Positions 27,219-34,718 of a DNA stretch of 64,000 bases are shown here, piece by piece. The DNA is from Alphaproteobacteria bacterium (GTDB taxonomy: Bacteria; Pseudomonadota; Alphaproteobacteria; UBA828). Each line of letters begins with the position of its first letter. The stretch's first letter is position 1. The position numbers and the translations under genes are program-made. Below the pieces are notes generated by a model. That model was not told the origin of the DNA and did not search any database. It worked only from the letters and a program-made list of their open reading frames with translations. The stretch is from NCBI GenBank assembly GCA_022826665.1, contig JAJDUK010000103.1:124001-188000 (forward strand). Reading direction: 5' to 3'.

Positions 27219-28298
27219 ATGCGATCGCAACGCCTTGTGCAAATCGTCGGCTGCCATGCAGAAGGCGAGGTGGGCGATGTCATCATTGGCGGCGTCGCCC
27301 CGCCGCCGGGTGACACGCTCTGGCAGCAGTCCCGCTTTATCGCTCGCGACCAATCCCTGCGTCGCTTCGTGTTGAACGAGCCCCGCGGCGGCGTGTTTCG
27401 CCACGTCAACTTGCTGGTGCCGGCGAAGGATCCTCGCGCCGACATGGGCTTCATTATCATGGAGCCCGAGGACACGCCGCCGATGTCGGGATCGAACAGC
27501 CTCTGCGTCGCTACGGTGCTTCTGGAAACCGGCATCCTGCCGATGACCGAGCCCGAGACGGTGATGACTCTGGAAGCACCGGGCGGGCTTATCCGGGTAC
27601 ATGCCGCCTGCAGTGACGGACGCGTCGAGTCTGTCCGCGTGCACAACGTGGCCTCCTTCGCGGAACGGCTTGGGGCCGCGCTCGAGGTAGAGGGTCTGGG
27701 CACGCTTACGGTGGACACGGCTTACGGCGGCGACAGCTTCGTGCTGGTGGACTCGGAGGCGTTCGACTTCGCGCTCAGCCCCGACGAAGCGCGGGACATC
27801 GTCGAGACGGGGATTCGGATCACCCGTGCTGCTAACGAGCAGCTGGGATTCGCCCATCCCCAGAACCCCGATTGGCGCCATATCTCGTTCTGCCAGATCG
27901 CCGCGCCGCTTCAGAGTATCGACGGCGTTCCGACGGGCCGCAACGCCGTGGTGATCCGGCCGGGCAAGATCGACCGCAGCCCGACAGGCACCGGCTGCTC
28001 GGCACGCATGGCCGTGCTGCACGCTCGGGGCGAGCTTGAGATCGGCGACCGCTTCCGCGGAGTTTCGATCATCGATTCCGTTTTCGACTGCCGCATCGAG
28101 GGGGAAACCACGTTGGACGGACGCCGGGCGATTTTGCCGTCGGTCTCGGGTCGTGCCTGGCTGACCGGTACGACCCAGCTCCACCTCGACCCGCGCGATC
28201 CGTGGCCGGAGGGCTATCGGCTCAGCGACACCTGGCCTCCCAGCGCGGAGGCCCCTGCCCCCGCTCCCAACGATGGCGCTCACAGCAGCCACGATTAG
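27219..28298 (+). CDS. Proline-racemase-superfamily enzyme of the Ser-Cys type
   Basis: A 359-residue protein of the proline racemase / hydroxyproline epimerase / trans-3-hydroxyproline dehydratase superfamily. The first active-site residue, Cys in MCGH of racemases, is Ser90 in MSGSN. The second is Cys260 in SPTGTGC with nearby Asp252. Members with Cys-Cys epimerise, and members with Thr-Cys dehydrate trans-3-hydroxyproline. Ser-Cys members have been linked to hydroxyproline epimerisation, so the substrate is likely an imino acid or analogue. The C-terminal 20 residues are Ala/Pro-rich. It follows a TRAP transporter that may import the substrate. Confidence 0.88.
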   Translation: MRSQRLVQIVGCHAEGEVGDVIIGGVAPPPGDTLWQQSRFIARDQSLRRFVLNEPRGGVFRHVNLLVPAKDPRADMGFIIMEPEDTPPMSGSNSLCVATVLLETGILPMTEPETVMTLEAPGGLIRVHAACSDGRVESVRVHNVASFAERLGAALEVEGLGTLTVDTAYGGDSFVLVDSEAFDFALSPDEARDIVETGIRITRAANEQLGFAHPQNPDWRHISFCQIAAPLQSIDGVPTGRNAVVIRPGKIDRSPTGTGCSARMAVLHARGELEIGDRFRGVSIIDSVFDCRIEGETTLDGRRAILPSVSGRAWLTGTTQLHLDPRDPWPEGYRLSDTWPPSAEAPAPAPNDGAHSSHD

Positions 28299-28319
28299 CA
28301 AGCAAGACGCGTATCGTTC

Positions 28320-28588
28320 TCGCCCTCGGACGCCGCCCACCGGATAGGTCCCGAGCATGTCGGATTCGAGATCGATCTCGTCTACGACGTCGAAGGCTTC
28401 ACCCGCTTCTTCGGGGCAAACAAGGAAAAATGCTGGGTAGACTACGAGGAGTCGCTGACCGCGTTCTTCCAGCCTGAACAACTGCCCGAGGTGACCGAAG
28501 GCCTGCTGGAGCGCGGATACGCCGAGCAGGAGGTGCGGGTATTCTGGGCGAGAACTACTTGCGCGTGGTCCGCGCGGTGTGGCGCTGA
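28320..28588 (+). pseudogene. Remnant of a membrane dipeptidase (peptidase M19)
   Basis: Only the C-terminal 90 residues or so of an M19 dipeptidase can be read. The segment RIGPEHVGFEIDLVYD is followed by FFQPEQLPEVTEGLLERGY and EQEV, then a one-base deletion near 28534. In the shifted frame the family ending GILGENYLRVVRAVW and a TGA at 28586 appear. No N-terminal metal-binding part (HxD) exists upstream. The gene is therefore truncated and frameshifted, a decayed member of the cluster. M19 dipeptidases often accompany proline-racemase-family genes. Confidence 0.75.
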
Positions 28589-28686
28589 AAGAACATCAGT
28601 CTCGCTTATGCTGACGATGTTGGCGGTAGCTTTGTGGCTCGAGGATCAGCCCGGCGCGGCGGCAACCGCGTGGGAAGGAGAGGTCG

Positions 28687-29634
28687 ATGACTGTCCCTGC
28701 AACGCTCGATACCGTCGCCGTCGTGGGCAACGGCCTCGTCGGCCACGGCATGGCCCAGATTTTCGCGGCTGCGGGCCACCGGGTCGTCATGATCGGCCGG
28801 CGCGAGGGGAGCCTCGCCGCGGCGATGGACAATATTACGAAGAGCCTCGCCGCCTTCGAAGCACACGGGCTCGTCACGTCCGGTGGCGTGAGCGCCACCC
28901 TGGGACGCATCCGGACCTCCACCGATCTCAAGGACGCGGCGGAGGCGCAACTCGTCCTCGAGGCGGTGCCAGCCGATCGTGCGGTCCAGGACCAGGTGTA
29001 CGGGAGGCTCGATGCGATCTGCGCGCCGCCCGCCGTCTTCGCCTCTGGGAGCGGGCAGCCCGCGAGCGAGCTCGTGTCTAACGTCACGCATCGCGGGCGT
29101 GTGGTCGCCGCCCACTTCTGGTACCCGCCGCAGCTCATTCCCCTGGTCGAAGTCTGCGCCGGACCGGAGACCGACCCGGACGTGGCGCCCTGGCTCTGCG
29201 ACGTGCTCCGGGCAGCTGGAAAGGAACCGGTGATCGTCGACAAGGAGGTTCCGGGCTTTATCGGCAACCGGCTTCAGTACGCGATCCTACGCGAGGCCTG
29301 GGCGCTGTGGGCGGAGGGGGCGGCCTCGGCCGAGGCGATCGACACGGTAGTGAAGGCCTCCATCGGACGGCGTCTCGCGATCACCGGGCCCATCGAGTCC
29401 GCCGACGTAGGCGGCCTCGATACGCTACACGCGTTCGGCGCGTACCTCATCCCGCACCTGAATACGGGCTCCCAGCCCGCCTCTGCGGTGACCGCGCTGG
29501 TTGAGGCGGGGCATCGCGGTCTGCCCTCAGGCCGGGGGGTGTACGACTGGAGCGCGCGCGACGGCGCGGCGTTGCTCAAGGCACGCGAGGAGGAGCTGTT
29601 CCGTCACCTTGCCAGGGACAAGGCCCGACGCTGA
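28687..29634 (+). CDS. 3-hydroxyacyl-CoA / L-carnitine dehydrogenase-like NAD enzyme
   Basis: A 315-residue protein with the N-terminal Rossmann motif VVGNGLVGHGMAQIFAAAGH and a C-terminal helical domain starting at PGFIGNRLQYAILREAW. The catalytic His lies in AAHFWYPPQLIPLVEV, close to the HFxxPPxLIPLVEV pattern of carnitine dehydrogenase and short hydroxyacyl dehydrogenases. It would oxidise a beta-hydroxy acid or its CoA ester with NAD. It starts 98 bp after the dipeptidase remnant on the same strand and is probably the last gene of the catabolic locus. Confidence 0.85.
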   Translation: MTVPATLDTVAVVGNGLVGHGMAQIFAAAGHRVVMIGRREGSLAAAMDNITKSLAAFEAHGLVTSGGVSATLGRIRTSTDLKDAAEAQLVLEAVPADRAVQDQVYGRLDAICAPPAVFASGSGQPASELVSNVTHRGRVVAAHFWYPPQLIPLVEVCAGPETDPDVAPWLCDVLRAAGKEPVIVDKEVPGFIGNRLQYAILREAWALWAEGAASAEAIDTVVKASIGRRLAITGPIESADVGGLDTLHAFGAYLIPHLNTGSQPASAVTALVEAGHRGLPSGRGVYDWSARDGAALLKAREEELFRHLARDKARR

Positions 29635-29738
29635 CTCCGCCCGCCATCTCGAATACGCGACATCGGGCGTAGAGAATCGAGCCTCTTGGTCTGCGTTCCT
29701 GAACAAGTTTCGTCACCGCACGGAGGCGGCCGAAGAGT

Positions 29739-30533
29739 TCAGGATACCCTGTCGAAAAAGTCTACAACCGTGCTGGCCAGCGCGTCGCCGCGCGTCTCCG
29801 GTAGCATGTGGCCGCCGCCCTCCAGCGCGCAGTGAGCCGCACCGGGGATCAGCGCCGCGAGTTCCGCGCCCAACCAGAGCGGCATCAGCTGGTCATCGGC
29901 CGCAGTCACGACGAGGGTGGGGCAAGTCAGGCCCGGTGCCAGCGGTCGAGCGTCGAAATCCAGGATCGCCTCCAGCCTGCCCTCGATCCGGTCGGCGTCC
30001 TGCGGCGCCGCGTTCCTGGCTAAATTCTTGAATGCCTCTGCGTGCGCGCGACGGTAGTCAGGCGGGAACAGCAGGCTGGCGTTGAACCAGGCGTAGCGGT
30101 ACGGGTCGAGCTCCCGCGCCGCCGCCACGCGCAGACGTTGCATCGTCGTCAGATGCGCGTCGCCATGGCTCCACGGATTAGCCAGAACCAGCCCGGCAAC
30201 CCGGTCCGGGCAGGCCGCAGCCAGCGACAGGCCGATGCCGCAGCCGGTGGAGTGGCAAAACAGGTGCGCTCTTTCGATCTCCAGTGCGTCGAAAAGCTGC
30301 GCAAGTTCTGCCGCGCGGCCCGCCATGGTCATGCGCTCGGGCACGGCCACGGGTGCGCTGCGGCCGGTGCCGCGCTGGTCGTAGCGGACCACCCGGAAGC
30401 GTTCCGCCAGCCTGTCCTGAAACGGACGCACACCTACCGGCCCGGCACTCAGCGGCAGCAGCATCGCCAGAACCGCGCCGCTGCCGCTTTCCTCGTAGTA
30501 GATGTCGCCGCCTTCGATCTGCGCCAGGGGCAT
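29739..30533 (-). CDS. Alpha/beta hydrolase of the enol-lactonase / RutD-like group
   Basis: A 264-residue protein from ATG 30533; the open frame continues upstream but that part overlaps the next gene antisense. Motifs are YDQRGTGRS, the nucleophile elbow CHSTG with Ser95 (first Gly of GxSxG is Cys93), a likely acid Asp in TAADDQLMP, and His in GGGHMLPE. It is 89 bp downstream of the ureidoglycine aminohydrolase gene on the same strand. Its substrate is not evident; a role in ureide or pyrimidine-like breakdown is possible. Confidence 0.8.
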   Translation of the reverse strand: MPLAQIEGGDIYYEESGSGAVLAMLLPLSAGPVGVRPFQDRLAERFRVVRYDQRGTGRSAPVAVPERMTMAGRAAELAQLFDALEIERAHLFCHSTGCGIGLSLAAACPDRVAGLVLANPWSHGDAHLTTMQRLRVAAARELDPYRYAWFNASLLFPPDYRRAHAEAFKNLARNAAPQDADRIEGRLEAILDFDARPLAPGLTCPTLVVTAADDQLMPLWLGAELAALIPGAAHCALEGGGHMLPETRGDALASTVVDFFDRVS

Positions 30534-30622
30534 GTGCAGGGTGTCCGTCGTCCACGACAAGGGGACAGTCGGTTCTGGGCGACCCTCGCCCAGGACTTCC
30601 GTCAGCGACGGACCGCCTGGCC

Positions 30623-31468
30623 CTACGCGGGCGCGGGCGCTCCGGGGACGGGGAGCGTCGGGATGCGATTCACATCCTTGTACAGCAGGTAACGGAAGAG
30701 CCCCGGCCCGCCGGCGTAGCAGGCCTGCGGACAGAAGGCGCGTAGCCACATGTAGTCGCCGGCCTCGACCTCTACCCAGTCCTGGTTGAGCCGGTACACC
30801 GCCTTACCCTCGAGCACGTAGAGCCCGTGCTCCATGACATGGGTCTCGGCGAAGGGAATGGACCCTCCCGGCTGGAAGGTCACGATGTTCACGTGCATGT
30901 CGTGGCGCAGGTCGCCCGAGTCTACGAAACGCGTGGTCGCCCAGGCACCGTCCGTGTCCGGCATCGGCACCGGCTCCACGTCGTGGTCGGACGTCACGAA
31001 GCACTCGGGCGCATCGATACCGTCCAGGGGCTGATACGCCTTACGGATCCAGTGGAAGCAGGCGGGCTCGCGCCCAGCGTTCGCCACCGACCAGCGCGCG
31101 GCCGGCGCGACATAGGCATAGCCGCCGGGCGCGAGCGTGTGCTTGGCGTTGTCGAGCGTGAGCCGCAATTCGCCGGCCATGACGAAGAGCACGCATTCGA
31201 CGTGCGCGTCCGGCTCGGGCCGCTCGCTGCCGCCGCCCGGCTCGAGCTCGACGATCGACTGGGAAAACGTCGTCGCGAATCCCGCGACCGGACGCGACAG
31301 CACCCACGCGCGAGCGCTCTGCCAGTGCGGAAAGTAGCTGGTGACGATGTCGCGCAGCACACCGCGCGGAATGACCGTGTACGCCTCGGTAATCACGGCG
31401 CGGTCGGTCAACAGCGTCTGCTGCGGCGGAAGGCCCGCCACCGGCGTGAAGTAGCTGCGTGCGCTCAT
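30623..31468 (-). CDS. allE: (S)-ureidoglycine aminohydrolase, bicupin
   Basis: A 281-residue two-cupin protein from ATG 31468. The N-terminal RSYFTPVAGLPPQ...LTDRAVITEAYTVIPRGVLRDIVTS and the C-terminal HDMHVNIVTFQPGGSIPFAETHVMEHGLYVLEGKAVYRLNQDWVEV match AllE/YlbA, whose second cupin binds Mn through the Glu/His set in this stretch. It releases ammonia from (S)-ureidoglycine in allantoin degradation. Other allantoin genes are not in the window apart from the possible glyoxylate aminotransferase at 6.9 kb. Confidence 0.92.
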   Translation of the reverse strand: MSARSYFTPVAGLPPQQTLLTDRAVITEAYTVIPRGVLRDIVTSYFPHWQSARAWVLSRPVAGFATTFSQSIVELEPGGGSERPEPDAHVECVLFVMAGELRLTLDNAKHTLAPGGYAYVAPAARWSVANAGREPACFHWIRKAYQPLDGIDAPECFVTSDHDVEPVPMPDTDGAWATTRFVDSGDLRHDMHVNIVTFQPGGSIPFAETHVMEHGLYVLEGKAVYRLNQDWVEVEAGDYMWLRAFCPQACYAGGPGLFRYLLYKDVNRIPTLPVPGAPAPA

Positions 31469-31598
31469 CGGTCGGCCAATGCTTGCCGAATGCTCATCAC
31501 GCACGTCCCCCCTTGCCAAGTCATTGCATCGTGCATGGCCGTCCGTCCCCCTGCCCAGCCGACATCGCGCGGACTCTGGCCTTGGGTTGGCGGGAAAA

Positions 31599-31675
<77 letters not shown>

Positions 31676-31833
31676 ACCGGCCCGCACGACGCAGCGTGTC
31701 GCTGCCGCGGGGCCGCGCGCACTATAGCGCCCGGCTCCGGGCACGGCCAATTCTTCGCGTCAGCGCCTGGCAGTGGAGGCAAGCGTTTGGGCAAGTCCTT
31801 GACTCGGGGCCCTGTCGTGGTTTCTAGTTCGCT

Positions 31834-31890
31834 CACGTGGCGATTTGAGCGACCGGCTTGCGGCCACGCTAAACAAGCGCGCTAAAAGGT
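31834..31890 (+). ncRNA. SAM-II riboswitch (metA motif)
   Basis: The conserved alphaproteobacterial SAM-II core is seen in order: cgtggcgatttg (from 31836), accggcttgc, ggccacgctaaac, and gcgctaaaagg. The P1 stem pairs cgtgg (31836-31840) with ccacg (31864-31868), and the 3' gctaaa closes the pseudoknot. It precedes metZ, the classical target. Binding SAM should lower metZ expression. Confidence 0.88.
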
Positions 31891-31902
31891 CGAAGGGAGG
31901 GA

Positions 31903-31928
31903 CCCCGGCCAGCGCGGCCGGGGTTTTT
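31903..31928 (+). terminator. Intrinsic terminator between the SAM-II riboswitch and metZ
   Basis: An 8-bp G/C stem ccccggcc (31903-31910) / ggccgggg (31916-31923) with loop agcgc is followed by five T. It ends 4 bases before the metZ ATG. Placed just after the SAM-II aptamer, it is probably the expression platform, ending transcription when SAM is bound. The gaagggagg ribosome-like sequence lies on its 5' side. Confidence 0.8.
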
Positions 31929-31932
31929 GCAT

Positions 31933-33132
31933 ATGGGGCGGAGGACACGCGAGCGGGCCTGGTCACAGGCCACACAACTGGTGCGGGGCGGAATCGAGCG
32001 CTCGCAGCATGGCGAAACCAACGAGGCGCTCTACCTGACCTCGGGCTTCGTTTACGAGTCCGCCGCACAGGGCAATGCGCGCACGGCGGACGAAGAGGCC
32101 GGCTACGTCTACGGCCGCTTCGGCAACCCCACCGTCACCATGTTCGAGGACCGCCTCGCGCTGATCGAAGGCGCGGACGCCTGCCAGGCGACCGCCACCG
32201 GCATGGCGGCGGTCTTCGCGTCCCTGATGAGCCAGCTTCGCGCGGGCGACCACGTTGTCGCATCCCGCGTCATGTTCGGCGCATGCTACGTGGTGATCGA
32301 CCAGCTGCTGCCGCGCTACGGCATCGAGACCGATCTCGTGGACGGCACCGACCTCGGCGCGTGGGAGCGCGCGCTCAGGCCGGAGACCCGCTGCATCTTC
32401 CTCGAAAGCCCCGGCAACCCGACCATGCCGGTCGTCGACATCGCTGCGGTCTCGGCACTCGCGCACGGCGTCGGCGCCCGCGTCGTCGTGGACAACGTGC
32501 TCGGCATGCCGATCGTTCAGCGCCCCCTCGCCCTCGGCGCCGACGTCGTCATCTATTCCACGACCAAGCACATCGACGGCCAGGGCCGCTGCCTGGGCGG
32601 CGCCATCCTGGGCGACGAGACGTTCTTCGCGGACGATCTCGTGCCCTTCATGCGCACCACGGGCCCGGTCATGAGCCCCTTCAACGCCTGGGTCATGCTA
32701 AAGGGCCTGGAGACCCTGGAGCTGCGCACGGCCCGCATGTGCGAAACGGCGGAGCGGCTCGCGGCGTTTCTCGAAGGCCACCCCGCCGTGGCTGCCGTTC
32801 ACTATCCCGGCCTCGCGAGCCATCCCCAGCACGCGCTTGCGGCGCGCCAGATGAGCCGGGGCGGCAGCGTGATCGCGTTCGAGCTCGCGCGTGGGTGGGA
32901 CGCCGCCTTCCGCTTTCTCGATGCGCTGGAGCTGATCGACATCTCCAACAACCTCGGCGATGCCAAGAGCCTCGCCACCCATCCCGCCAGCACCACGCAC
33001 CAGAAGATCGGCGCGGACGCGCGGGCAACGCTTGGAATCGGCGACGGCCTTGTGCGCCTCTCGGTCGGGCTGGAGGCGGAGGAAGACCTGCGCGCCGACC
33101 TTGAGCAGGCCCTTGCTGCGGCCGGGGGCTAA
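31933..33132 (+). CDS. metZ: O-succinylhomoserine sulfhydrylase
   Basis: A 399-residue Cys/Met-metabolism PLP enzyme from ATG 31933. It has YVYGRFGNPTVTMFE (cofactor Tyr/Arg), ATATGMAAVFASLM, the Asp in VVVDNVLG, and the Schiff-base Lys in YSTTKHIDGQGRCLGG; the ending THPASTTHQ...GLVRLSVGLE is canonical. STTKHIDGQGR marks the MetZ branch, which makes homocysteine from O-succinylhomoserine and sulfide. The SAM-II riboswitch and terminator upstream support methionine biosynthesis. Confidence 0.93.
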   Translation: MGRRTRERAWSQATQLVRGGIERSQHGETNEALYLTSGFVYESAAQGNARTADEEAGYVYGRFGNPTVTMFEDRLALIEGADACQATATGMAAVFASLMSQLRAGDHVVASRVMFGACYVVIDQLLPRYGIETDLVDGTDLGAWERALRPETRCIFLESPGNPTMPVVDIAAVSALAHGVGARVVVDNVLGMPIVQRPLALGADVVIYSTTKHIDGQGRCLGGAILGDETFFADDLVPFMRTTGPVMSPFNAWVMLKGLETLELRTARMCETAERLAAFLEGHPAVAAVHYPGLASHPQHALAARQMSRGGSVIAFELARGWDAAFRFLDALELIDISNNLGDAKSLATHPASTTHQKIGADARATLGIGDGLVRLSVGLEAEEDLRADLEQALAAAGG

Positions 33133-33226
33133 GCCGCCCCCGCACACGATCTCTTATGGCGCAGCGCGCGGTGCGGGTTTAGGCTGCCGCATGTCACGAT
33201 TGCGAGTCTGAACCGCCGCAGCGCCC

Positions 33227-33979
33227 ATGAGTCTGCTCGAAGTTCGCGAACTGTCCCGGCATTTCGGCGGCTTGGCCGCCGTGAACAACCTCACCTTCAC
33301 CGTGGACGAGGGCGCGATTCACGGGCTGATCGGCCCCAACGGTGCCGGCAAGACCACGACCTTCAACGTCATCAGCGGCTACTACAAGCCGACCGCCGGC
33401 GACATCGTGTTTGGCGGCCGCAAGATATCCGGGCTGCGCCCGAGCCGGATCGCGGCGCGGGGCGTGGTCCGCACCTTTCAGGCGACCACTCTGTTCCAGG
33501 AACTCACCGTCCTGGAGAATGTGCTGATCGGCTGCCACATGCAATCGAAGGTGGGCCCGTTCAGCGCGTTGCTGGGCACCAGTCGTCATGCCGAACGGGA
33601 GTCGGAGGCACGCGCCATAGAAATTCTCGAGTTCATGGGACTGGGTGAACGCCGCGACGACGAGACGGTCAACCTGCCGCACGGCAACCAACGGGCTCTG
33701 GGCATCGCGGTGGCGCTAGCGGCCGAGCCCAAGCTGATATTGCTCGACGAACCCTTCACCGGCATGAACCCCGAAGAGACGCGGCAGATGATGGTGCTGG
33801 TCGAGCGCGTGCGCAGCCAGGGCGTGACCATCCTCCTGGTCGAGCATGACATGCAGGCGGTCATGGGTCTTTGCGACCAGATCACGGTGCTGAGCTTCGG
33901 CGAGCTGCTGGCGGAAGGCACGCCCGACGAAATCCGGTCCGATCCGGCCGTGATCGAAGCCTATTTGGGAACCGCCTGA
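33227..33979 (+). CDS. ABC transporter ATPase of the LivG type
   Basis: A 250-residue ABC ATPase with Walker A GPNGAGKTT, the Q-loop region TFQATTLFQELTVLENV, and the LivG-type insertion between Q-loop and signature. The signature is LPHGNQRALGIAVALA, a variant of the LivG LPYGQQ form. Walker B is LILLDEPFTGMN, and the H-loop is VEHDM. LivG couples ATP hydrolysis to branched-chain amino acid or other amide and amino acid uptake. It is immediately followed by livF. No permease or binding-protein gene is adjacent. Confidence 0.88.
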   Translation: MSLLEVRELSRHFGGLAAVNNLTFTVDEGAIHGLIGPNGAGKTTTFNVISGYYKPTAGDIVFGGRKISGLRPSRIAARGVVRTFQATTLFQELTVLENVLIGCHMQSKVGPFSALLGTSRHAERESEARAIEILEFMGLGERRDDETVNLPHGNQRALGIAVALAAEPKLILLDEPFTGMNPEETRQMMVLVERVRSQGVTILLVEHDMQAVMGLCDQITVLSFGELLAEGTPDEIRSDPAVIEAYLGTA

Positions 33980-34687
33980 ATGCTGTTCCAGATCAAGTCG
34001 CTCTCGGTCCATTACCACAAGGTGCGCGCGCTGCGTGCGGTCTCGATGGAGGTCGACGAAGGCGACATCGTCACCCTGATCGGGGCCAACGGCGCGGGAA
34101 AGAGCACGACGCTGCGCACGGTCTCGGGCCTCGTGCGCGCGAGCGCAGGCGAGATCTGGTTCGACGGCGCACGCATCGACAAGCTCCCGGCCGACGAAGT
34201 GGTCAAGCGCGGCATCGCCCATGTGCCCGAGGGCCGGCACGTCTTCCCCGAGCTTACGGTCTTCGAGAACCTGAACACGGGCGCCTTCCTCCGCCGCGAC
34301 AGGGACGGGATCAAGCAGGACCTCGAAGCCGTCTACGAGCGCTTCCCGCGTCTCAAGGAGCGGCGCACCCAATACGGCAAGACACTCTCCGGCGGCGAAC
34401 AACAGATGCTGGCGATCGGCCGGGCCCTCATGGCGCGGCCCAAGCTGCTGCTGCTGGACGAGCCCTCCCTCGGGCTCTCACCGGTGATGGTGCAGGAGAT
34501 CGCCAAGATCATCGTCGATATCAATGCGCGCGGCGTGCCCGTAGTGCTGGTCGAACAGAATGCGGAACTCGCGCTCAAGCTCGCGCGCTACGCCTACGTG
34601 CTGGAAACCGGCCGCGTCGCGCTCGAAGGCGAGGCCGAACGGATTCGCGATGATCAGCATGTCCGCAAGGTGTACCTCGGCGGCTGA
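33980..34687 (+). CDS. ABC transporter ATPase of the LivF type
   Basis: A 235-residue ATPase whose ATG directly follows the livG-like stop. It has Walker A GANGAGKST, GIAHVPEGRHVFPELTVFENL (typical of LivF), signature LSGGEQQML, and Walker B LLLLDEPSLGLSPVMV. It pairs with the LivG-like protein. The following gene starts 31 bp downstream on the same strand, so LivGF, the ETF-beta fusion and ETF alpha may form one operon. The substrate is therefore possibly an amine that is later oxidised through the ETF system. Confidence 0.9.
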   Translation: MLFQIKSLSVHYHKVRALRAVSMEVDEGDIVTLIGANGAGKSTTLRTVSGLVRASAGEIWFDGARIDKLPADEVVKRGIAHVPEGRHVFPELTVFENLNTGAFLRRDRDGIKQDLEAVYERFPRLKERRTQYGKTLSGGEQQMLAIGRALMARPKLLLLDEPSLGLSPVMVQEIAKIIVDINARGVPVVLVEQNAELALKLARYAYVLETGRVALEGEAERIRDDQHVRKVYLGG

Positions 34688-34718
34688 CGGTCAGGCCTCG
34701 TGAAGGCCGGGTGAGTCT

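Noticed and set aside
31534-31598. Possible terminator for the tRNA-Pro gene
   Set aside because: No stable stem with T-run on the minus strand could be found.
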